Of a stretch of DNA of 6,243 bases, positions 1 through 5,463 are shown piece by piece. Source of the stretch: Candidatus Parcubacteria bacterium (lineage in GTDB: Bacteria; Patescibacteriota; Patescibacteriia; UBA1558; GWA2-36-10). The notes below the pieces were generated by a model, which made no database searches, was not told the DNA's origin, and was given only the letters and a program-made list of their open reading frames with translations. Every line of letters begins with the position of its first letter. Position 1 is the first letter of the stretch. The stretch lies in contig DAOVVF010000031.1 of assembly GCA_030632225.1 (NCBI GenBank), positions 1-6,243 on the forward strand, read 5' to 3'. A program made the position numbers and the translations under genes.

Positions 1-2495
1 AACCAACTCAGTTGGTTTTTAATCGTGAATTAACAGCCATAGTGGGACCTAATGGAACTGGTAAATCTAATATAGCGGATGCTATACGTTGGGTATTAGG
101 TGAACAAAGTTCCAAAGCATTACGTGGCAAGAAAGCAGAAGATGTTATCTTTGCTGGTTCTGATAGAAAGGCTCGCTTAGGTTTTGCTCGCGTAGACCTT
201 TTTCTAAATAACAAGAATGGTATAGCAGATGTTGATTATGAGCAAATAATAGTTACTCGTAAAGTAAATCGTAATGGAGAAAGTGAATATTTGGTTAACA
301 ACAATAAAGTTAGATTATTGGATGTTCAGCTACTTTTAGCTAAAGCTAATTTTGGTCAAAAAACCTACAGTGTTATTGGCCAAGGTATGATTGACTCTAT
401 ACTTACAGCTTCTCCTACTGAAAGAAAAGAATTTTTTGATGAAGCTACTGGTGTTAGACAATTTCAGATTAAGAAAGACCAGTCTATTAACAAATTAACC
501 TCTGCTAAAAATAATCTACAGCAAACAGGTCAAATTTTAACAGAATTAGAACCTCGTTTACGTAGTTTAACTAGACAAGTTAAAAAATTAGAAAAAAGAG
601 AAAAGATAGAAACAGAGTTAAAAGAAATTAAAACAGATTACTATAGTTTTCTTAGCAACAATATTAATAAAGATCTATCAGTAAGCCAGAAGAAGTTTAA
701 CAGCATCCAAACAGAAGTAGCAGACTTAAACCAGCAATTAGTAGAATTACAAACTCAACTGGAAAAAGAGGAAAAATCTTCTTCTCGGCAAGATAACTTT
801 CAATTGTTGCAAAATAAACTTAGTCAGGCTCAAACGGAATTAAATACCTTAATTAAAGAAAAGACTATTCTAGAAGGACAGGCTGACTTGAAATTAATTT
901 ATGAAGGCAGAAGTGATTTAGTTTGGTACAAAAAACAAGCCGAGAGTTTGCAAAATGATATTAGTAAAAACAAGTTACTATTAACTGAAAAACAAGCTAA
1001 GCTAAAAGAGTTAAATAATGAATTAAACATTCTGGAAGACAGACGGCAAGCTATACTAACAGAATTTAAAGAATTAGAAGATAAGCTATTAAACGGTAAT
1101 GGAGATGATCTAGCTACAGCAGAGATAACTAGTAAACTAAGTGATATATATACTAAACAGCAGGAATTTCAAAAGATTCTAGATAGTTTTAATAATTTAG
1201 AAGATTTACCGCAATTAAAAGAAAGTTGTGGCCAGGTAACTAGCCAGATTAACAAGTTAACACAGAGATTGAAAGGTAATAAAGATAAGGACAGGGCTCA
1301 TTGGCAACGGGAATTTAATAAACTATTAGTTAATAAAGATAATTTAGTTGGTGAAATTAGTGAAGCCCGTACTAAAGTAGCTTTAGTGGCCAATGAAATA
1401 AAACAGCTAGAAGAAGCTATTAAGAAAGATGGAGATGAATTAAAACAATTAGAAGATAACAACAACCAAGAAGATACTAGCGGACAACTTAATAAGCTAG
1501 TGGAACAAATTAAAACTAAAGAGACAGAAGCAGATAAGATAGAACAAGAGATTAAAGATTTTAATGAGCAGGAAGAAAAGAAGAAAAGCACTTTAGTAGA
1601 AGCTCAAAGGAAATTCAGAGAAGTTCAACACAGCTTTAATATCAAAAACAACGAACTCAACGAAGTTAAAGTAGAATTAGCTCGTTTTGAAACTAAACAA
1701 GAAGAATTAGATAAAGAAATTAGTGAAGAAATAGCTGGTTTAAAAGTTAAAGAAGTTAAATCTTTAAATACTGAAGAGACCAAACAAAGAATTAACAGCT
1801 TAAAGAATCAATTACAAGTAATTGGTGGCATTGATCAAGCAGTGGTGGCTGAATACAAAGAAGTAAATGACAGATATCAATTCCTTAAAGAACAAAGTGA
1901 TGATTTAAATGAAGCTATTAATCGTTTAGAAAAAGTAATTAAAGATTTAGATAATTCTATATCTTCTCAATTTGATAAATCATTTAAGAGCATCAACAAA
2001 TTATTTGAAAAATACTTTAAAAAATTATTTAATGGTGGTAAATCTGAATTAATTCTTAACATCACAGAAGTCAAAGAAACCAGTGAAGAAGAAGATGATG
2101 AAGAGGAAACTAAAGAAGTTAAAATTACTAAAACCTATGGCATTGATATAAAAGCAACTCCTCCAGGTAAAAAACTATCTAGTATTAATATGCTATCGGG
2201 TGGAGAAAAAGCTTTAACTTCTATTGCTTTAATCTGTGCTATTATTGCTAACAACCCAGCACCCTTTGTAGCTTTAGATGAAGTAGACGCAGCCCTAGAT
2301 GAAGCTAACTCAGTTCGTTTTGTAGGTATCTTAGATGAGTTATCAAGTAAAACTCAGTTTATAGCTATAACTCATAACAGAGCTACTATGCATCAAGCTA
2401 AAATTATCTATGGAGTAACTATGGGTAATGATGGTATTTCCAGCTTACTATCAATGAGTTTTGATGAAGCTGATGAAATAGCCTCTAAAGAATAA
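1..2495 (+). CDS. smc: Chromosome segregation ATPase SMC, 5' partial, short form without a visible hinge
   Basis: SMC is the ATPase of the bacterial condensin that compacts and segregates the chromosome. The reading frame is open from base 3; the first residues (PTQLVFNRELTAIVGPNGTG) match the family from about residue 17 onward, so the true start lies upstream and the TTG at 12 is not it. Counting from base 3: Walker A GPNGTGKS at 15-22, FDEATG at 145-150, coiled coil about 155-605, signature LSGGEKALT at 731-739, Walker B FVALDEVDAALDE at 755-767 and the H-loop His at 791, so the ATPase head looks intact. The whole protein would be about 850 residues against about 1150-1190 usually. The coil shows no globular hinge with its glycine motifs and no CxxC zinc hook. 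An acidic run (EEEDDEEE, 695-702) is inserted before the signature. Identity is secure; hinge absence is a reading by eye. ScpA and ScpB are not in the window. Confidence 0.96.
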   Translation, partial: PTQLVFNRELTAIVGPNGTGKSNIADAIRWVLGEQSSKALRGKKAEDVIFAGSDRKARLGFARVDLFLNNKNGIADVDYEQIIVTRKVNRNGESEYLVNNNKVRLLDVQLLLAKANFGQKTYSVIGQGMIDSILTASPTERKEFFDEATGVRQFQIKKDQSINKLTSAKNNLQQTGQILTELEPRLRSLTRQVKKLEKREKIETELKEIKTDYYSFLSNNINKDLSVSQKKFNSIQTEVADLNQQLVELQTQLEKEEKSSSRQDNFQLLQNKLSQAQTELNTLIKEKTILEGQADLKLIYEGRSDLVWYKKQAESLQNDISKNKLLLTEKQAKLKELNNELNILEDRRQAILTEFKELEDKLLNGNGDDLATAEITSKLSDIYTKQQEFQKILDSFNNLEDLPQLKESCGQVTSQINKLTQRLKGNKDKDRAHWQREFNKLLVNKDNLVGEISEARTKVALVANEIKQLEEAIKKDGDELKQLEDNNNQEDTSGQLNKLVEQIKTKETEADKIEQEIKDFNEQEEKKKSTLVEAQRKFREVQHSFNIKNNELNEVKVELARFETKQEELDKEISEEIAGLKVKEVKSLNTEETKQRINSLKNQLQVIGGIDQAVVAEYKEVNDRYQFLKEQSDDLNEAINRLEKVIKDLDNSISSQFDKSFKSINKLFEKYFKKLFNGGKSELILNITEVKETSEEEDDEEETKEVKITKTYGIDIKATPPGKKLSSINMLSGGEKALTSIALICAIIANNPAPFVALDEVDAALDEANSVRFVGILDELSSKTQFIAITHNRATMHQAKIIYGVTMGNDGISSLLSMSFDEADEIASKE

Positions 2496-2524
2496 TTGAC
2501 AAATATATCTAATTATCTTAATAT
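2496..2524 (+). promoter_or_regulatory. Sigma-70-type promoter of the small orphan gene
   Basis: TTGACA at 2496-2501, a 17-base spacer, and TAATAT at 2519-2524. The -35 begins on the base after the smc stop codon (2493-2495). Transcription should start near 2531, giving a leader of about 54 bases. The 14 bases ATTGACAAATATAT are identical to those at the rpsP promoter. Confidence 0.8.
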
Positions 2525-2564
2525 AAATAGTTGTTCAGGGGGAGCACCCTTAGTTCTTTTCATC

Positions 2565-2584
2565 CCTTTAGCAAAGGAGGCCTT
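2565..2584 (+). promoter_or_regulatory. Strong Shine-Dalgarno inside a small hairpin
   Basis: AAAGGAGG at 2573-2580 lies four bases before the ATG at 2585 and decides that start over the in-frame TTG at 2531. CCTTT (2565-2569) can pair with AAAGG (2573-2577) across an AGC loop, and AAGG (2574-2577) can alternatively pair with CCTT (2581-2584). Either fold would partly mask the ribosome site. The folds are short, so regulation is only a possibility. This is the best ribosome-binding site in the window. Confidence 0.6.
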
Positions 2585-2872
2585 ATGCCAGAGGCACAAG
2601 CAGCCTCATCTGAAGTTATTACAGATGAGGTGGAGATTTCCAAGCTTTTGCAGGAGCAAGGCGTTGATATAATTAAGTTGGTTATACCCCAACCAGAGGA
2701 GCAGAAAAAGCCAGGCGGAGAAGTGATTATGGTAGAAAACATCGTTGAAGTTAATTTGGGAACCATTATGGTTTTTCCCCAATCACGCAAGATTTGCATC
2801 CGAGACAAAAATGGTAAGCCATTTCAATCCGTCAGGTTTGGTGACATAAGGGAGCTACACTTTCTAAAGTGA
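2585..2872 (+). CDS. Small protein of unknown function, 95 residues
   Basis: I do not recognise this protein. The ATG at 2585 is chosen because AAAGGAGG sits just upstream; an in-frame TTG at 2531 would add 18 residues but lies at the predicted transcription start. The first 50 or so residues are rich in Glu, Gln and Ala and likely helical or flexible (SKLLQEQGVDIIKLV, then a polar PQPEEQKKPGG stretch). The last 45 alternate hydrophobic and polar residues (ENIVEVNLGTIMVFPQ, RKICIRDKNGKPFQSVRF), suggesting a small beta-rich domain. There is no signal peptide or membrane segment. Hand counts on four 60-base lines gave 25-28 G+C each, about 43%, against 11 and 19 of 60 in two smc lines; codons GAG, CAG, TTG and GGC are commoner than in neighbours. 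It has its own promoter and terminator, so it is a single-gene unit. Composition suggests transfer or different expression selection. That it is a real gene is likely; its function is unknown. Confidence 0.8.
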   Translation: MPEAQAASSEVITDEVEISKLLQEQGVDIIKLVIPQPEEQKKPGGEVIMVENIVEVNLGTIMVFPQSRKICIRDKNGKPFQSVRFGDIRELHFLK

Positions 2873-2877
2873 AATTC

Positions 2878-2914
2878 AAAAAGCTCTATTCCGTATATCG
2901 GTATAGAGCTTTTT
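2878..2914. terminator. Bidirectional intrinsic terminator
   Basis: AAAAAGCTCTAT (2878-2889) pairs perfectly with ATAGAGCTTTTT (2903-2914). After a T-T mismatch, CCG (2891-2893) pairs with CGG (2899-2901), closing a TATAT loop. The plus strand continues TTTTTCTTTTA and the minus strand reads through TTTTT, so the hairpin can end both the small gene and the convergent dehydrogenase, whose stop codon begins four bases away. Confidence 0.9.
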
Positions 2915-2917
2915 CTT

Positions 2918-3757
2918 TTATTCGCCGTAGACTCCTTTTACTAAGTCAGAGTCTTTATTACTATCTTTAAGATATTTTAGATTAAGATTACGTATGGCTT
3001 CTGTAGCTTGTTTTTGCTCCATTAATTTTTTTTCTTCTAACATTTTAATAAATACTTCAAAGTCTTTTATAAAACAATGACCACCAGCTCCCCTACCGCT
3101 TTGATGAAGAATGTTCATATGACTATCACCAATTCTTTTGTCACGCACCATAGCTTCTTTAATTACTTCATAGTCTAGATTATATTCTTTAATTAGATCA
3201 TAAAGCATATTCATAAATATAACCTTTGAATAAAGAAAGCAATTACCACCGTATTTAATCATTTCAGCATTTCTAGCACTAGTAATTAATTCATAAGGAG
3301 CCTTAGCTAATATTTTCATAACTTCTTCAGCTTTAGCATACAACGCTTTATTATCAATATCAGTAATACCAACAATATTTCTTTGTGGATGTTTAGCATC
3401 TTCAGCCGCACTAGTTTCCCTTAAAAATTCTGGGGAGTGCATAATAGTTAAACTAGGAAACTCTTGTTGTAGACTATCAGTAGTACCTACCTTTAAAGTA
3501 GATTTAATAACTACCGTACTATTTTCTTTGACTAAGCCCAAAGCTTCTTTAACTATACTATAATCAAAACCATTAGGAGTAGTTGGAGTAGGCACAGCTA
3601 TAAAAATAATGCTACAGTTTTTAATCTGTTCTCCATTGTTTTTATACTTATCAATATCATATCTAATAACTTGATAGCCTCTAGCTTCAAAATCATCAGC
3701 ATAATTTTTACCAATAAAGCCTTGCCCAATAAAACCAATTTTTAAATTTTCTGACAT
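2918..3757 (-). CDS. UDP-glucose/GDP-mannose dehydrogenase family protein lacking the C-terminal domain
   Basis: Family members oxidise the C6 hydroxyl of an NDP-sugar to a carboxylate in two NAD-dependent steps, supplying uronic acids for surface polysaccharides. Visible are the Rossmann motif GQGFIG (11-16) with Asp34 at the end of the second strand, PTPTTPNGFD (56-65), STLKVGTTD (86-94), SPEFLRE (108-114), AEMIKYGGN (164-172) with the conserved Lys168, and the active-site motif GAGGHCFIKD (223-232) with catalytic Cys228. The protein ends at 279 residues, soon after the helix following the cysteine, whereas usual members have about 400-450; the third domain that closes over the nucleotide is missing. 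All catalytic residues remain and there is no frameshift scar, so it looks like a genuine two-domain form. AGAAAGGA (3763-3770, minus strand) is a good ribosome site seven bases... or fewer before the ATG. It runs antisense to its neighbours. The sugar substrate cannot be told. Confidence 0.88.
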   Translation of the reverse strand: MSENLKIGFIGQGFIGKNYADDFEARGYQVIRYDIDKYKNNGEQIKNCSIIFIAVPTPTTPNGFDYSIVKEALGLVKENSTVVIKSTLKVGTTDSLQQEFPSLTIMHSPEFLRETSAAEDAKHPQRNIVGITDIDNKALYAKAEEVMKILAKAPYELITSARNAEMIKYGGNCFLYSKVIFMNMLYDLIKEYNLDYEVIKEAMVRDKRIGDSHMNILHQSGRGAGGHCFIKDFEVFIKMLEEKKLMEQKQATEAIRNLNLKYLKDSNKDSDLVKGVYGE

Positions 3758-3764
3758 TTTATTC

Positions 3765-3816
3765 CTTTCTTAGTTATAAAGATGTATATAATTATATACT
3801 CAAAGAGCTAAGAAAG
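3765..3816. repeat. Inverted repeat enclosing a 16-base palindrome, operator-like
   Basis: CTTTCTTAG (3765-3773) and CTAAGAAAG (3808-3816) are perfect inverted copies. Between them lies the perfect palindrome GTATATAATTATATAC (3784-3799), whose centre is one base off that of the outer repeat. The left arm overlaps the dehydrogenase ribosome site and the palindrome holds its likely -10. It may be a regulator site or a leader RNA fold; AT-rich chance palindromes are also possible, but the nine-base outer arms argue against chance alone. Confidence 0.5.
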
Positions 3817-3820
3817 TCCA
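3791..3820 (-). promoter_or_regulatory. Probable promoter of the sugar dehydrogenase gene
   Basis: On the minus strand TATAAT lies at 3796-3791, with TGGACT (3820-3815, four of six matches to TTGACA) 18 bases upstream. Transcription would begin near 3784, leaving a leader of about 27 bases. The -10 sits in a palindrome, so the same hexamer also occurs on the plus strand (3787-3792) without a usable -35. Confidence 0.4.
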
Positions 3821-3826
3821 GTCATA

Positions 3827-3855
3827 TTGACAAATATATACTAATATAGTAAGAT
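3827..3855 (+). promoter_or_regulatory. Sigma-70-type promoter of rpsP
   Basis: TTGACA at 3827-3832, a 17-base spacer, and TAAGAT at 3850-3855. Transcription should begin near 3862, leaving a leader of about 36 bases that contains no convincing Shine-Dalgarno sequence. Confidence 0.78.
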
Positions 3856-3897
3856 AGAGCCCGTTATACATAATAATTAATAGACGAAGAATAAAAG

Positions 3898-4341
3898 ATG
3901 TTAACTATTAGATTTGCTAGAGTTGGCCGTAAGAAAAAATCACTATACCGTGTGGTTGTTTCTGAAAAAACTAAAGATACATATGGAGATTATTTAGAGA
4001 ATTTAGGCACATATGATCCTCATACTAAGAAGGCTGAATTAAAAGTAGAGCGTATTAAACATTGGTTAGATAATGGTGCACAAACTTCAGATGTAGTTCA
4101 TAATCTTTTGCTTAAAGAAAAATTAATAGAAGGCAAGAAGGCTAAAGCAGTAGCTATTAGCAAGAAAAGAACTGCCAGAATGAAAAAAGCTAAAGATGGA
4201 GACAAGAAGGAAGAAAAAAAGAAAGAAGCTCCTAAAGAAGAAGAAAAGCCAGTAGAAGAAAAAAAGAAAGAAGCTCCTAAAGAAGAGGCTAAGTCTGAAG
4301 AGAAGAAAGAAGAAACTAAACCAGAGATTGACAAGAAATAA
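3898..4341 (+). CDS. rpsP: 30S ribosomal protein S16 with a charged C-terminal tail
   Basis: S16 binds the 5' domain of 16S rRNA and promotes 30S assembly. Residues 1-80 carry the family pattern: MLTIRFARVGRKKKSLYRVV at the N-terminus, then YLENLGTYDP (32-41), ERIKHWLDNGAQTSDVV (51-67) and a closing LL-K segment. The start is fixed because S16 begins exactly here. Usual S16 proteins have about 80-90 residues; this one has 147. The extra residues are a Lys/Glu/Ala/Pro tail, presumably disordered, containing a tandem 15-residue repeat (EEKKKEAPKEE..., 105-119 and 120-134). Highly charged tails on S16 are known elsewhere, but this one's role is unknown. The gene has its own promoter and no clear Shine-Dalgarno. 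The final codons contain the -35 of the khpA promoter. Confidence 0.96.
   Translation: MLTIRFARVGRKKKSLYRVVVSEKTKDTYGDYLENLGTYDPHTKKAELKVERIKHWLDNGAQTSDVVHNLLLKEKLIEGKKAKAVAISKKRTARMKKAKDGDKKEEKKKEAPKEEEKPVEEKKKEAPKEEAKSEEKKEETKPEIDKK
4210..4299 (+). repeat. Two-unit 45-base tandem repeat inside rpsP
   Basis: Bases 4210-4241 and 4255-4286 are identical over 32 bases with a 45-base period, so each unit is 15 codons and the frame is kept. It encodes the repeated EEKKKEAPKEE of the S16 tail. The near identity at the DNA level suggests a recent duplication, likely by slippage or unequal recombination in A-rich sequence. Confidence 0.85.
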
Positions 4342-4356
4342 ATATAGTTGTATATT
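4328..4356 (+). promoter_or_regulatory. Promoter of khpA, starting within the rpsP coding end
   Basis: TTGACA (4328-4333) lies in the last codons of rpsP; a 17-base spacer follows, then TATATT (4351-4356). Transcription should begin near 4363, just at the base of the hairpin at 4365-4383. khpA may thus be transcribed both from here and by read-through from rpsP, because no terminator separates the two genes. Confidence 0.72.
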
Positions 4357-4364
4357 AATTTAAC

Positions 4365-4383
4365 GTTGTTCAGTAAGAACAAC
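4365..4383 (+). promoter_or_regulatory. Hairpin at the 5' end of the khpA leader
   Basis: GTTGTTC (4365-4371) pairs perfectly with GAACAAC (4377-4383) across the loop AGTAA. No T-run follows, so it is not a terminator. It falls at the predicted 5' end of the khpA transcript, a position where hairpins can protect mRNA from decay. A role in autoregulation by the RNA-binding KhpA is speculation. Confidence 0.5.
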
Positions 4384-4407
4384 AGTAAGATCATTAACCA
4401 TAAAGAC

Positions 4408-4719
4408 ATGCAAGACAAAGAATTCTTAGAAACGATTGTTAAAGAGATCGTTGACAATCCAAAAGACGTAGTAGTCGAAAGAGAAATCGATGAAAGAGGC
4501 GTACTTTTGACATTAAAGGTAAACCCAGAAGAAATGGGTAAGATCATCGGTAAGCAAGGTCAAACTGCTAGAGCTCTTCGTACTCTTTTGAGAATCATAG
4601 GTAACAGAAATAATTCCTATGTAAACTTGAAAGTTTATGAGCCAGAAAAAGAAGGTGGAGCTCCTAGAGAAAGAAAACCTAAAGCTACTACCGAAGATGT
4701 AGATGATCTAAAATTATAA
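4408..4719 (+). CDS. khpA: KhpA, single KH-domain RNA-binding protein
   Basis: KhpA (YlqC in Bacillus subtilis) is a small cytoplasmic RNA-binding protein that in Gram-positive bacteria pairs with KhpB and affects cell elongation and RNA metabolism. From the ATG at 4408 it has 103 residues. Residues 1-78 form the KH fold: FLETIVKEIVDNPKDVVVE (6-24), then LTLKVNPEEMGKIIGKQGQT (34-53) with the RNA-binding GxxG loop G48-K-Q-G51, then strand YVNLKVYEP. A polar tail (80-103) follows. A TTG at 4348 would extend the frame by 20 residues, but it lies inside the promoter and the family begins near the ATG. No good Shine-Dalgarno is seen. The gene uses more ATC, GTA, GTC and CTT than its neighbours, which suggests high expression. 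It keeps the conserved rpsP-khpA order, and a strong terminator follows. Confidence 0.94.
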   Translation: MQDKEFLETIVKEIVDNPKDVVVEREIDERGVLLTLKVNPEEMGKIIGKQGQTARALRTLLRIIGNRNNSYVNLKVYEPEKEGGAPRERKPKATTEDVDDLKL

Positions 4720-4731
4720 AAGTTATTTGAT

Positions 4732-4767
4732 AAAAGAAAGAAGCTCCCTACGGAGCTTCTTTCTTTT
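4732..4767 (+). terminator. Strong intrinsic terminator after khpA
   Basis: AAAAGAAAGAAGCTCC (4732-4747) pairs without a mismatch with GGAGCTTCTTTCTTTT (4752-4767) across CTAC. The 16-base-pair stem runs into a T-rich tail (TTTTTCTTTAGTTTT). It closes the rpsP-khpA unit and separates it from trmD, genes that are co-transcribed in many bacteria. Confidence 0.92.
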
Positions 4768-4794
4768 TCTTTAGTTTTGTAGTATCTTAGAAAT

Positions 4795-5463
4795 ATGAAA
4801 TTTGATATCCTAACAATTTTTCCTAACAGCTTGGACAGTTATTTTAACTGCTCTATTTTAGATAAGGCTCAGAAAAAAAAGTTAATTAATATTAAGACGC
4901 ATGATATTAGAGAACAGACTAGTGATAAGAGAAAAACAGTAGATGATACTCCTTATGGTGGTGGTCCTGGCATGGTTATACAAATAGAACCTGTTTATAA
5001 AACTCTGCAGAAAGTTTACAAACGAAAAAATAAAAATACTAGAGTAATATTACTTTCTCCTCAGGGAAAAACCCTTGACCAGAACCAAGTTAAAAGATTA
5101 GCTAAGTACAAAAGATTAATATTAATAGCTGGCCACTATGAATCAATTGATTCTCGAATTGATAAGTTTGTTGATGAGAAAATATCCTTAGGCAACTTTA
5201 TTTTAACCGGTGGAGAATTAGCCGCTGCTTGTATAGTAGATTCTGTAGCTAGATTGGTACCAGGCGTAGTTGGTAAAGCAGAATCAGTTAGAGAAGAGTC
5301 TTTTGCAGCGTATAACAAGCAAACTAAAGAGTTTAATATAGAGTATCCTCAATATACTAGACCAGAGGAGTTTAAAGGTTTAAAAGTGCCTAAAGTACTC
5401 TTATCTGGTAATCATGGAGAAATAAAGAAGTGGCGGGATAAGGAGAGTAAGCAAAGGTCTTGA
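4795..5463 (+). CDS. trmD: tRNA (guanine-37-N1)-methyltransferase TrmD
   Basis: TrmD is a knotted (SPOUT) enzyme that transfers a methyl group from S-adenosylmethionine to G37 of tRNAs, preventing +1 frameshifts. Visible motifs: MKFDILTIFP (1-10), TVDDTPYGGGPGM (48-60), LLSPQG (86-91), the knot AGHYESID (112-119) and SLGNFILTGGEL (131-142), LVPGVVG (154-160), EYPQYTRP (183-190) and VPKVLLSGNHGEIKKWR (198-214). The start matches the family exactly. Differences from E. coli TrmD: His114 and Ser117 for Arg114 and Gly117, Asn134 for the Asp of SIGDY, and Glu168 for catalytic Asp169; Arg153 matches catalytic Arg154. At 222 residues it is shorter than the usual 240-260, ending soon after the SGNH..I..WR motif. 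No Shine-Dalgarno is seen and the gene follows a terminator, so it needs its own promoter or read-through. rimM, usually just before trmD, is absent. The stop codon lies inside the -35 of the rRNA promoter. Confidence 0.96.
   Translation: MKFDILTIFPNSLDSYFNCSILDKAQKKKLINIKTHDIREQTSDKRKTVDDTPYGGGPGMVIQIEPVYKTLQKVYKRKNKNTRVILLSPQGKTLDQNQVKRLAKYKRLILIAGHYESIDSRIDKFVDEKISLGNFILTGGELAAACIVDSVARLVPGVVGKAESVREESFAAYNKQTKEFNIEYPQYTRPEEFKGLKVPKVLLSGNHGEIKKWRDKESKQRS

Noticed and set aside
12..14. TTG as the start codon of smc
   Set aside because: Codons upstream (PTQ) already match the SMC family, which normally has about 16-17 further residues, so the gene runs off the window edge.
1298..1591. 97-codon open frame on the minus strand within smc
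   Set aside because: Ser/Leu/Phe-rich antisense of Glu/Lys coiled coil, a typical shadow.
2531..2533. TTG start for the small orphan gene
   Set aside because: It lies at the predicted transcription start, whereas AAAGGAGG sits directly before the ATG at 2585.
4210..4299. Direct repeats in rpsP as a CRISPR or mobile-element trace
   Set aside because: Only two units, in frame, coding for a low-complexity tail, with no spacers or terminal repeats.
4348..4350. TTG start for khpA, adding 20 residues
   Set aside because: It falls between the -35 and -10 of a good promoter and the KH family begins near the ATG at 4408.
4451..4456. TTGACA inside khpA
   Set aside because: It encodes the conserved IVDNP and has GTCGAA at the -10 distance, so it is incidental.
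4098..4547. 149-codon open frame on the minus strand across rpsP and khpA
   Set aside because: It is Ser/Phe/Leu-rich antisense of the Lys/Glu-rich S16 tail, with no family resemblance and no ribosome site; a shadow of the real genes.
2870..5463. TGA recoded as glycine, as in Gracilibacteria and SR1
   Set aside because: TrmD and the small gene end at TGA exactly where a protein end is expected, and no in-frame TGA interrupts any gene.
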